Of a stretch of DNA of 64,000 bases, positions 47,906-59,900 are shown piece after piece. The notes beneath the pieces were generated by a model. It was given only the letters and a program-made list of their open reading frames with translations, was not told where the DNA came from and made no database searches. Numbering within the stretch: position 1 is the first letter of the stretch; each line of letters opens with the position of its first letter. Made by a program: the position numbers and the translations under genes. Source of the stretch: Andrena cerasifolii. Its lineage: Eukaryota; Arthropoda; Insecta; Hymenoptera; Andrenidae. The DNA is taken from assembly GCF_050908995.1 (NCBI RefSeq), contig NC_135130.1:6999001-7063000 (forward strand), read 5' to 3'.

Positions 47906-50900
47906 ATGTCTGATCTGGTGACAAATTTATTAACCCAATATTACGGATTTGGGGCAGAATCGAGTGGCAAAAAGTTTCTCTCCATTCATCAAAGTGTAGA
48001 AAATGCAAAGGAGGAGGATGAACAGGTTACAGAGCAAAATTCTTTAAGTACGAGTGAAGAGAACCCTTCCGAGGAAGAATCTAAAGTAATAAACAATTAC
48101 TTACGCCTTCGATCATATATTTTTAAAAAGCAGTGTATGTAACACAGTGAAATAAATTTGTTTTTAGAAGGACAACGATGATTGCCGGAAACTTAGCGCA
48201 GCCAGCGAGTCCTATCCAAGGTCATCGCGAGTTTTGGAAGACACAGAATACGCGCACGATTTCACAGAAAATTTAGACTCATTTGACTTCGACCTCGGAC
48301 CAAATATTATCTGCGATTTCGTCAAAGATACGGAGCAAATCATGATAAACCAACAATCTTCGAACTTTCCAAGGGGTGGCGTTAAATCGACGCTCGAGAC
48401 ACCAGGTGATGAATTAATAATCGTATTTCAATCTCTGAAGTGCTTTCTAAATGAAACACTGAAATTTTGCAATCGATATCGACGTGAATAATAAATCCAT
48501 GAATTCATGCTGCTACTGCAATTTTAGGTGCAGAAGCAAACAGTTCCAAGATGGCGAACGGAAGTGACTTAAGTCTAACGTTCGTCGAGGACGATTCCCC
48601 TGAGAGCGCTTCGGACGTTTCTTCCTCGATATTAAAAAAATCACAGAAATCTTCGAAAACCAGTACACCCTTGCCACCGATGCCACGAAAAAGGCCCGTT
48701 TATAACGATACCTTTGCAGATCTCTCTAATGCCAATTTGGAACAGTTCCCTAGTGAAATATTAGAGAGATTTTCAGGATTAAAGGTGCATTCCAATAATT
48801 CCTTGACATTCGTACGAGAGACTCGACTTTTTCTTCGATTTATTTAGATGTTGTATTTGGCGGACAATCGTTTGACGGAACTCCCAAATGAAGTCTTCAG
48901 CTCTCTGAGAGGCCTGGAATGGCTGGACGTTAGAAGTAATCAACTTTCCTCGTTACCAAGCAGCATCGAATCCCATCCATGTTTACAAACGCTCCTTCTT
49001 CAGGGGAATAAAATAGAGAGGCTACCTCTGGAACTCTGTAAGCTTCAGTCAAGGTCCACAATTTTTAATTGCCTTTTGAATCGACGATTCTGACTGCGGA
49101 AAAGGGCATCAACTCGCTTTGCACGATATTTCATTTGTAATTAGTAGTAGTAAATAGAGATTTATTTTTTACATGTGTTGCGTGAGTAAGTGTTTCTGGG
49201 ACTGTTAACTCAAGATTGTGCTTTCGTTTTGACTTCTTCCTTCATCGTAGGCTTCTTTTCTTCTCCTTTTTTCCAGAACCATACGCATCCACTCCGCTCC
49301 TTCCTCTTCTCCCTTTAGTATCCCCCTTTTCGTTGAATTTTCTCTTTTCAACTCTTTACAGTCTTGTAGCATGTGACCCAGCGTCTCTCTGGCCCAGGGC
49401 TGCACAGGTAACTGTTTTCAGCGCCTAGCGGCGAACAACTTATAGCGTCGAGCTGTCCCGTTGCTAAGGGTAGAATCAGTAAGGAGAACTGCAGTAGTGT
49501 AGGTGCGTGCTCGTAGGCGCGCGTTCACAGCGGCTTTTTGTCGTTTTCGTAAAGAATGGCTGATTTCAAGTCGTTTGGATTCGCACTTACACTACTGCAG
49601 TTCTCCTCACTGACTCTATCCTTAGCAACGGGACAGCTCGACGCACGGCCGATTGCTCGCCGCTAGGCGCTGAAAACAGCACCCTGTCTCTTTTTCTTCC
49701 TTCCAGTACTTACTTCCCCGCTCTTCGTTCCCACATCTGAACTTTGCGATCATGCTTTGGTCTCTTTGTAGTTTCCGTTTAGGTAATTTGCTTTCTGGTT
49801 ATCCCTGATTTCTGTGTAATGAACGTTGTATCTGCCTCCTAGTATTCTGTCGTATTGCCATTGAATCCACTCTGCCATGTCTCTTTTCGCCAGTTCCTCA
49901 GCAAACTCTCTTTCTCTCCTTCTTTCTATTTCCATTTCTTGGACATCAATCACTCTCGTTCTCTCCCATTTCGACTTTTTCTCTTCTTGCTTCGCGTCTA
50001 TTTCCATCCAGCTTTCTTGTACTATTTTATTCCTATTCAGCCGTTTGTCTGTTTTTGTTTCCTGCAAAATTAGATATGCTAGTGTATCGAAGTCCAAACC
50101 TAATGCCCACCTTCTGTATTCCTTGCACGATTTTAAAATGCTGGATCTGGACCTGTCCCAGGCACCTTGGCAAAACTGAAAACCCTTCTGGTGACACAAA
50201 ATCCTCTTGCCACGCCACCGAGGGACATCGTGGCTGCTGGTTACTCGGCGATTCTGGAATTCCTGAGAACAGAATGGAACATCGTGCACCCTGAACGCCA
50301 AGTGGAGTTCAAGCAAAGTGACGTTTTACTTTCACACTGATTTTTTACTGTGGCAAAGTTTCTAATTTATATGTAAAAATATATGTAAGAGTTGTAGATC
50401 AAATCTAAATATTGTAAGCAATATTCTTTATTTTGCGCTTTAGACAAAATTGAGCCAAAATTGTCAACGATCCTCTGCTACCAGTCCCCACGAAGGAAGA
50501 AGAGGAACGCAGGACCCAAGAACACGGTTCGCGACAGAAATGCGTCAAACAGAGAGAAGCGTAAATCTTACAAACCCAGCAACAGGTACTACGACGAGAA
50601 GCTCTCTTCTTTAACAAACAACACGAACCATTTATTTAAAAAAGAATCAACCTTCCTCTGCGACTCTTGCTTGGGCAAGTTAACTAGCACAAAAACCTGT
50701 GAAAATTCAAAGAACACACGTGGAACGTTAAAACATATTTCTTTAGTAAATTCCAAAAATTCAAAGAGTAAAATGAATGTTCATCTCGACGAGGAACTGA
50801 AAGAAATCAATGATAAAATTCTGCGACTGTTGGGTCCTTCTCCGAGGTCACCTTACGTGAGGCAGACCGTAAAAATTCTGAAAACTTATAGAAAACCGAC

Positions 50901-52004
50901 GAGAAGAGAGTGTAGACTTTTGTCAACCTCTGGTAAGCTTGATTATTCCGTGCCTCCAAAGAAGCAGAATAGTTTTTCAAGGTTGAAGACTAGTAGGGAA
51001 CGTGATAACGTCGAAAAGACCGAGCAGGTGTTTGATATTATCACGAAGGATGGAAAACTACTTAAATTGCATCCGCTGAGATTGACTAATTCAGAATGGA
51101 TGCTGTCGTGTTTGGAGAATTGCGTTGGGATGAACAATTAGTTAAGCCTTCTTTACAATTTACTCAGGTGCGAGAACAGGGGGGCGAACGTTTCGATGGA
51201 GCATCGTTTGCTATGGTTCTCCAAGGTAAAAGAGTTGTTCGCGAAGCAGGCATCGATGCTTCAGAAAATGAAGTAAGAATTTTGAAATCAGTGGAAGAAT
51301 ATTTTGATAATTCGTCGTGGGAGTCGGTTATCTAAATTTGCAATGGGTCGACTGTTATTTAGGGACGAGTGTGTTTTGAAGGAATGGAAACGAGACAAGA
51401 GAAGTTTCAGCAAAGCTATGGAAAAAGCAATGAGAAGAAACGGAGGTATATGACCAATTTTATTACGTTTATCATTCTGTTAAATGAAATGTTCGTTCGA
51501 TAGATGACATTCCTTTTGGGTTCGACGTGGAAGATTACGCTTCTGTGTTCAAGCAGAAACCTAGATCGGTGAGATTTGCCTTCGAACTTTCTATTTTCAG
51601 CTTATAAATTTCCATAAAAATTGGATTTGAATCGTAGGAAAATTCGCGAGCGAGAAAGAGAAGCGGACAGAAATTCATTCCACCAGAGTGAGTGAATCGT
51701 TTATAACAGTATTACATAAAAAGTTGAATTTCAAACATATATTTCTTGTAGTGACATTAACAAGAGAATCAGTGAGCTATTGGACTCGCTTAGTCAACTT
51801 CAGATGGAAACTGTGGACGAGAGAACTCCTAGAACGCAGCAGCATTCGTTGGAAAACCAAGTGGAAAAGGTATTGGATACAAAATTGCAAATCATACTGA
51901 TCACGCGCATCTCCTTGATTGTATTCCAGATATTACAATTCCAAAGTGAGATTCAGAATTTGCGAAAATACAACGACGTTGCGCCACTACCTCTCAAGAA
52001 TTAA
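47906..52004 (+). CDS. LRRC27-like leucine-rich-repeat protein (~714 aa)
   Basis: Exons: 47,906-48,085; 48,168-48,405; 48,528-48,784; 48,848-49,037; 50,162-50,317; 50,444-51,027; 51,168-~51,316; ~51,363-51,445; 51,504-51,568; 51,638-51,687; 51,752-51,869; 51,930-52,004. Exons 3-5 encode LRRs: LEWLDVRSNQLSSLP, LQTLLLQGNKIERLPLEL and LKTLLVTQNPLATPPRDIV, then AILEFLRTEW. This order and spacing match vertebrate LRRC27 (LPNLTWLDLR, LKTLLLERNPIKMLPVEL, FPPQLV, IQRFLR). The N-terminal ~160 residues are acidic and Ser-rich; the C-terminal half is basic and helical, with an REQ-x4-F-G motif like the LRRC27 tail. The exon 7/8 boundary is uncertain: a strong GTAAGA donor at 51,273 could pair with an acceptor before 51,382. 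The cellular role is unknown to me. Intron 4 holds nested mobile elements. Confidence 0.7.
49205..50140 (-). pseudogene. Broken R1-like non-LTR retrotransposon tail, antisense in LRR-gene intron 4
   Basis: Two minus-strand fragments read as one reverse-transcriptase C-terminus. The upstream piece (about 50,140-49,750) has DTLAYLILQETKTDK, a long Glu/Arg-rich helix, and RILGGRYNVHYTEI then KANYLNGNYKE. The downstream piece (49,405-49,205) has ARETLGHMLQDCKEL and EGAEWMRMVLEKRRRKE. That order is the familiar tail of R1-type elements in ants and bees. A foldback element at 49,405-49,686 separates the two, and the join region is frame-broken. The catalytic region is absent, so the copy is dead. 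Confidence 0.65.
49405..49686. mobile_element. 282-bp foldback element nested in the retrotransposon remnant
   Basis: The left arm (CTGTTTTCAGCGCCTAGCGG, then GTCGAGCTGTCCCGTTGCTA, then GGAGAACTGCAGTAGTGTA) and the right arm ending CGCTAGGCGCTGAAAACAG are reverse complements of about 90-95 bp. The loop is about 85 bp. CAGG-type outer ends hint at hAT, but I see no 8-bp target duplication, so the class is open. Confidence 0.8.
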
Positions 52005-52071
52005 ACAGTCCTCCGAATATTCTCAAATCGTCGACCCCGCCAGAAGTATCAGTCCTCGACGCGTTTGTTTA

Positions 52072-52077
52072 AATAAA
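52072..52077 (+). terminator. Poly(A) signal of the LRRC27-like gene
   Basis: AATAAA 68 nt past the stop codon of the plus-strand LRR gene. Confidence 0.6.
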
Positions 52078-53889
52078 TCAAATAGTGATCACATCGTTCC
52101 GCAGTGTTGCCTACGCACGCGTTACTTTACAAATACACGAGACGAGACAACTGGAAGTATCGCAAGCACTTCCCAAGGCTTCGATCGTCCGTAAGGAAAA
52201 TTATCAGAAAAGGTGGCGTACATTAAAAAAGTTTATTTAGCAAAAGCGATATATTCTGAAAATGATTCGTGTTAGTTGGATCCTTTGTAAAGATGTGTGA
52301 ACGTATTTCATGCGGCAGAAACTTAAATGGTTCTTATAAAAAGTTACATAAATACAAAGTAGAAGGATGCTTTCCAGTCTTCCCGTCGGTACAGCGTTTC
52401 TCCTTTCTGTTCGGACCACCATGAAAATAGAGCGAGTATAAAAATCCTAGAAAGTGGCGATTCGAATTTCAAGTAGATTCGAACGAGGACAGTTTTCATG
52501 GTGATCGAACCTTTGTACATGGCACTACATCAAATCCTGGTACAGCTTTGCCCCCCCGACAGAATTGAAAATCGCACCTCGATTCGCGGTGCGACTGTTC
52601 CTTCTAAACAGTACTTTTAAAATAGCAGTCGTAAGGCAAATATCTTTCTTTTGCGCGTGAATGTGCGTGTCCTCGTAATGATTACTTTCTATCCTCCGGC
52701 TCTGTACATTTGATACAATGGCAAATACAGGGTGGTAAGGGCAACTAGCTTGTTAGTACCTATCTTGCGACGCAATGACCTAACTGTTACTACTCCCTAA
52801 GGAATCCACAGTTTCTCATTTCTCTCAAAAAAAGCATCCACAGTTTCACGTCAGAGACCTACTATCGTTAAAGCAAAGTCCATATAAAATATAACTCGTG
52901 TTATTCAACCTTGTCGCGTGAGCTATCTGGTACATGCCCGTGCTAACGAATTAATTGATATTTATCTAAGTAATCCTATATTATCACATCCTGCGGCAAT
53001 ATACACGCACGCGCCGATCAGGAATCGCTAATGATACCGATATATTCTTGCGATTGATAATAGCAATATGTCGAACGTAAAATGGCTACGTAAATAGGTG
53101 TACTAAATATCATTTGGGAGACTTTTGTTACCGGACAGTAGCGTGCTCGTGGATTGAATGGTTTCGAAACTAGATGTTCATATTATCGTAGCACTAGCAG
53201 GCATTTCGAACGAGCCGAGCTGCTCGGTAGCTCGCACACGTGACTCGATAAGAAAATATCTTCCAGTGGGTTGAAGAGCTTCGATAATTTATCAATTGAA
53301 CACACATACTGGCATTATTCACCATACATCATTCAGCGCATTATATACATTTCCCTTTTACGAAAACTTCCTATTAATGTACAAGCATACCTGATATATA
53401 GTGAAGTTCCATAGCACTGCAACACACAAACTCAAATCTTCGTAGAATTAAAAGATACCTTTTGCTCCGGTTCGCTTCCCTTCGTCTATTGCACGTTTCA
53501 CACTCTCTCTCGCTTCCCCCATTCTCTCGACGCCCTGCATCGCTGCTACTTAGTCCATAACTTACGCGCATTGCGTACACGCGTACATTGTTAAAACACA
53601 TTCAGGTGACTCGTAGTCTAACGAAGGCAGAAGTCCCGGGACAGTCCTCGGAAAGGAAGTACGAGTCGACGCGGAATCGTGTGAGATCGCATAACTTCTC
53701 TCTGCATATTCATCCCCGTTCTCCTGACAAGTTATCAATTTCTTCGACGAATTACCATCTGTCCGTTGTACAGAGACGCGTGCCCAACGGAGAGATACTC
53801 GGACCGTTTTAGGAATAAGTCATTTCTGTGCCGGCCGACCGCCTCTAAACCATAGAAGCTTCCTTCGAAGACGGTCCGAGCAAATATAC
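52078..53889. other. Convergent 3' intergenic region
   Basis: This lies between the 3' ends of the LRRC27-like gene (plus) and Oga (minus). No exon, RNA gene or long inverted repeat was noticed. If the proximal Oga poly(A) signal is skipped, part of this stretch would be Oga 3' UTR. Confidence 0.45.
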
Positions 53890-53895
53890 TTTATT
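53890..53895 (-). terminator. Proximal poly(A) signal of Oga
   Basis: AATAAA on the minus strand only about 31 nt past the Oga stop codon, which would give an unusually short 3' UTR. More distal sites are possible. Confidence 0.5.
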
Positions 53896-53925
53896 CACAA
53901 ATACCACTGGTGTACTCACTCTTTG

Positions 53926-56900
53926 TTAGAAACTTCTACACATAGTTTTAATACCAGCGTGCTCTTCGTGCGCCGGATTCAAGTCGACGAAGCCCAACTT
54001 ACTGTAGAACTCTTGGGTCTCCTTGTCCGCATCCGACACTGTAGTGTGCACGCCGAAGGAACCTGGGAAGAAGACGAGCCGGATTAACGTTAGTCGTGTT
54101 CTCCTCGGAGATAGGTAGCTGCGTAAAAGTATTCACCATTCGCTCTCAAAGCTGCGAGAATGCAGGTGATGAGCCTTTTAGGGATTGACTGATCTGTGAC
54201 GCTTGGTAAAACGGCACACAGGAGTACCGACGGATGTTGCCTGCATAATTGCTCCGACACGTCCGGGACAAATGAATGGAAGTGCTGTATGGCGTCCTGG
54301 GAACATGTTCCAGAGGTGAACACACCGGAGACACTGAAGTATTGAAGGTTAAAGGGAGGTTCCGGTCTAAATTTCGATTTTCTTTTTATTTCATTTTTCG
54401 AACGTTGAACCTTTTAAGAATACGTGTTTAAAAGGATTTTTTTGAAATTCGTAAAATTCCCGAAGTTATAGGCATTTAAGTAGCTCCCGGCCACTCAGCG
54501 TTCACGTAGAACTTTAAACCCGTTTTTCTTGAAACAGTGTTCTTAAAATCGGTGGAACCTGTATCTTGAAAAGTTATTATCCGATTTGATTGAAACTTTT
54601 TTTATTTTGAGGAATATACTTCTGGCTCCTGGACAGACCAGTAAAATTTAAAAAAATTTGAAAATTTGTAAATTTTAAATGCGTTAGGACGAAAAATATA
54701 TGGAAAAAGTGATTTCAAACTTCAAGTGTCGTTATTATCTCAAAAATGTCATTTTTGTCATTTTTTTCTGCCCCCCCCCCCCCATCCAGAAGTATATTCT
54801 TCAAAATAAAAAGAGTTTCAGTCGAATCGGATAATAACTTTTGGGGATACAACAGGTCCCACCGTTTTTGATGAATTTTTTTACGCCTCGACTGTAACGA
54901 CTCCCCAGTGCCGTCTGCAATGATAAATTATATAGCAAAAAATGTATTTCTATAGATTAAGACATCCTTAATACACTGCAACAAGTCCCATTAAATTATA
55001 TGCAGTAGTTTTCCTTTAATTAATTCCTAAAGATCGCCTATTTTTATGGGCTCCAGACCGGAACAGCCCCTTAAATAGACATACGTACCTGAACATTTTG
55101 TGGTAAATCGCTTACGTTATCTTCTAACGGATACTTCATACGTAACTCGGGAATCCAAGAAGCGGAGAGCTTCTGGTTATAAGACTTCACGTTTAAGGCA
55201 GCCAACGCGTAACCCACTACACCATTCTCATCTTCGACGACCATACACAGTTCTGGACTTATGGTTAGGAAACCTCCGACCAATCTTGAAAGAAAGTTAA
55301 TAATCGATAAGTATTTGGAAACGGAGCATTCACGTGCTAGGTTTTAATAGGTGAAAGGCATTCTTCCCACCTATCTGCTACTGCAGACGACACTGTGCAG
55401 TCGCAGACTTTCTTGCACACAGCGTAAACCGCGTCTTCGTCGCTCGTTAAGTAAGGCCTAATTGTGTAGATTTTACTACTGGGCACTTCTGGCGCTTTGT
55501 AAACGAATAAATCATTACCACTGTCCACTGGAATCAGCCTCTGTGAAAAGCACATTGGTGTTATTTTTACTCTGGCTGGCATGTCTACAGCGTGATAAAG
55601 CTGGGAATCCACCGGAAAGCTAAGCTGTGCTATGCGATGCTATGCCATGCTACGTTTTAAAAAAATTAGCTTCAATACATTCTTATGGAACCGTTTCCAC
55701 CAAAAGCTACGTTAAAACATAGCATAGCATAGCTTAGCTTCCCGGTGGATTCCCGGCTTGAGGATAGTGAAGAAGAATGCACCTGTAGGTCAGCTGTAAG
55801 CCCTCCACGGAACACCCATGGCTCTTGATCTCCGCTCATAAAAGTTTCTTTCCAGCCATTCGAGAACCCTATCCCGAGACACAATATTTGGACTTAATAA
55901 ACGGTGAAATGGGAGGCTTACATACGCGCGATTATGCAATTTATCAGATTTATGAAATCGCCTCCACTGCTCTGAGCACTAATTTTGCTTAAATTTATAA
56001 CATGCATAAGTACACTTCGATCGATGGCACCATAGTCTTCCCTATCTTGCTTGCTGTACTAAATCCATCTAACTATTTATGAAATCAAAGGGATCGTATT
56101 GCAAGATAAAGAAATCCATCGGTTCGAAAAAAAACTGCGGTGCACCATTTGCTTTACAAGTAAAATCATATCCAGAACAACCCACTTCGCGTGAACTTCC
56201 TTAGAACTCCGTTAGGAATGAAAACAAAAGGGGGAAATTATATGGGGAAGAATCTCTCCCCAAAAAGAGATAATGATGTTAGATTTGAAACAGTTACGGC
56301 GAGTTAAAAAGTAACGATGAAAATGAACTTTAAAGAATGTTGCACCAAAGTTCGCGCGGCAAATCAATTGTTGAGTTAATGGGAGGGAGGATGGGATCGG
56401 TGGAATGGTAATCCAGTTTGCCAAAATGCGCCTGAAATAAAACTCCTATTACTCCTGAAAAGAATACAGTGTCTGCAACTAAAAGAAATTAGTACAGGCA
56501 AGTTGGCAAAAGGAGGACGTTCTACTGGTCGTTCACAATCCATGAAAGATGTTTGCACGAGGGACAATTATCAGTTCAACTTCTCACTGCAGAAAAGATA
56601 TATACAAGACACAACTTTTGTTGGTTATGCCAGACCAGTACGATATTCAGGAATAGCTCTTATCAGTTGGTAAAATGGTGTAACTTTGCCAATTTTCTAC
56701 AAGTTGCCGATGGACCTACTTCGTGTGCAAAAATTGTTGTCGCAAGAATGCGGAATAAAGCTTCCCTTAATAGTGTCGGAAAGTGTAAAGAATGCGGATT
56801 TCCATGACTGCTTGATGCGGAAATAAATTCCGCACGAAATTTTATCGAATAAAATACTACTGTTATTTTTGCAAAATAAGGAAGTATGTCCATGCTGCGT

Positions 56901-59900
56901 CAAACTGTATCAAGTGGAAAGGTATCCGTGTATCGAGTACACACAGATCCTACGCTGCTTCTACGCGCAAATCTGTCGCTTATAAATTTCACAAAGCTTC
57001 AAACGTAAACCGAAAGCCTGCAATTCTTTTCCGCTGGTTTGAAGCTTTGCTGGTCGCGCGCTTTTGTTCTTGGTTTACTCAGACTGGTAAATCGCATACA
57101 TGTATAGCTCCCCTGGGTAAACGTTGTCATCGACGACGGGAATCTGCCAAACGCTATCAACAAGACAGAAAACACAGAATTGCATGTTAGTCAGAGAATT
57201 GAAGCTGTTCTGTTCCTCATACACTTATATTGCTGGCAGAAACTATTCGCTGCGAAACATTTACACGCTAATTTCTCTAATTGCATTACGATGATATTGA
57301 AATGTACAGAAATAAGATAATGCAATCTTATGCAGCGAATACATTTGCGCCAAATATTATCTGTGAAAGAAAGTCAGCCAATATGTTAATAGCTGGCACA
57401 AGGTTATTTAAAACACAGTATTTGTTCAGGTCCACATAGATGCTGTTAAATAGTTTCCCAGAAAGTGTCTGCTACGGAAAATTCTTTCGCCAAGTATCGC
57501 GCCAGGAAGCCATACCAATTCTCTTTATTTGAATTAAGTACAGAGCACCGTGGAAGGCTGCTAACAGAACAATGAGAAGTGCTGTGGCTTGCTTCATTTA
57601 CCAATAGAATCATAAAAAGGAAGCCGTCAGTCGACAAATAAGAAGTTTTGTAAAACGTTTGTATGCAGTCAAACATAAAAAAGCTTCATTGATTTGTTTC
57701 AATTGTTGAATGAGTTACTTTCTGTCTCAGTTTAATACCAGAGATATTGTTCCTTACAGTTATACGAACTGTCTGTCGACGATTGAATTTCATTTGTATT
57801 TTTAACTCATTCTGATTTTGACTCACGGCAACCGTGGTTCATTTTCGCGCGCCACGCGGTACATTTGATTCTAAAGCGCAGAAACAAATGTACAATTGCA
57901 ATTCCATAGATATGCGATCTACGGAATATCTTAGTTCCAATCATTACTGATGCTTGTTCACTTTTCGATTACTTAGAAATCTGTCGAATCACTGAAATTA
58001 ATAACAGCAGAAGTTATTAATTTGTATATTAATGTCCCTCCTAATTATTTCGTTCGTTCGAACTTGATTATCACGCTGCATTGTGAAATAAATTTATGCT
58101 TCGTGAAGAATGGTCACAAAGTGCTCATTCCATATTAAATAAGATAAAATGCATTTCCATTTTATATCGATTATATTCGTCGAGGCAGAAGAAGGGGACA
58201 ATCAACTTAATTCGATTAAAAGTGAGTTAACAAGACATCGGTAACTTTCGGAGTTAGGGCTCGTGTTTCTTGCGTCATTTACAATTGTATAAATGATGTC
58301 ATTTTTCAAGAAAGTGTAGGATGAAATTTATTCTACGAATAATGAAAATATTCGAAAGGAAGATTTTCGAACGGTACACTGTTGCTTTTTAGTGCTTCGA
58401 AGGTACCACGGTATTTGGAAAATTAATCATTTCCTGCGGTTGCAAAGATCGCGTTGCAAAAAGTCAGCTTTCTTGTAAAAGAACAAAATCAGTGAGTGAA
58501 AAAAAAGAATAGAACATTACACTTACCAATACACGAGACACTCTTGTTCTGAAATATAAGTATAGGTAGTAAATTATAGTACTTTTGAGAAAAATGAATA
58601 ACAGCACTCATCTGTAGCACAACAAATACAACTCTCTACTGCTGGAGACGATACGAACGTTAAATAAAAAAAGAAATAAAAATTAGTAACACTTCGTAAT
58701 TATGCAGCGACGCGATGCGAATCATATATTTGTTTCGATCATTGTACCAGCATACTAGCATCTTGAGCAAACTTTCTTTACGTGATATTCTATCATTACT
58801 GTCTTCGTAGGATTTATAATTGTAAGAATAAATAACGCGCAGCTTAAGGAACATTTACACGGTGCACTACGTTTTACTTAGGACGTCCTAATTTCTCTTT
58901 CCAAGATATTAGTGTTAGACTATGTCAAGATACGTTATGTAATTAAAATACAACTTACCCAACCATTTCACATAACTGTTCAAAAGAGACACGACCCCTC
59001 TCATGTCCCACACATACGAATACAGATCATAGAGCAACTCACGATTATTACAATATGTAAGTCGTTGAAACAATCTGTTTACAGCATTGCACATGTCGTT
59101 CAATTTAGCCGCCCGCGTGTGCCATTCTTCGATCTGCAATTTGATTTACACGGATACTTACACATACACTCCATTTCAAATATTAGAGAAGCCATGGAAT
59201 CACTTACGTTAGGTTGAGACGCGGTCTCTTCCTCTTTCGATTTCCTCATAACGACGTGAGCATTACTTTTCAGCCAATTAAACTCCTGCAGCAACTGAAT
59301 TCCTTGGCCACCGTGTTCGAATGGTAAATAAAAGAGGTCGCATAATAACGACAGGTCCTCTTGCGTCAGCCGCTTATCTGCATCAAGATGATCCTGCGGA
59401 TCCTGATCGACATTATCAGGACTGTCGTTTTCGACGATCATTTGAGTACCATTTACCACGGGGGAAGTACCGTCTACTTCGACTTGCATGCTGCCAGAGG
59501 CTTCGCTGCACGTCTGTAAAGCAAAGAATGTGATAAATTTTACAAATAATACTGTTAATGCTCAACAGTGGCGCACTCAGGATTTAATCTTGAGGGACCC
59601 GAGTTGAACGGATAAAAATATTTTCAGTGCAAATTCAATAAAATTCATTACGTGCTGCGGCGGATTTAACAGGGCGGCTGATGAGCAATTGCCGCCTAGG
59701 TCTCGCAGAAGGCCCCGTGACCAAAAAAAAATTATGATTAGGTATAGGTATCCAAACACTAATTTTTTTTCGTACTATTATACTTAGCCCGTTTTCAGTA
59801 AACTATCTCTTCATTTTCCCCCAAAAATGGGCCCCACGGAACGTTTGCCACCTGGGTCTTTTTTCTTAAATCCGCCACTGATTAGTTGACCATAAAAATT

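Noticed and set aside
50162..50316. N-terminal part of the minus-strand frame at 49,750-50,316
   Set aside because: It is antisense to LRR-gene exon 5; only the part below about 50,140 resembles the retrotransposon.
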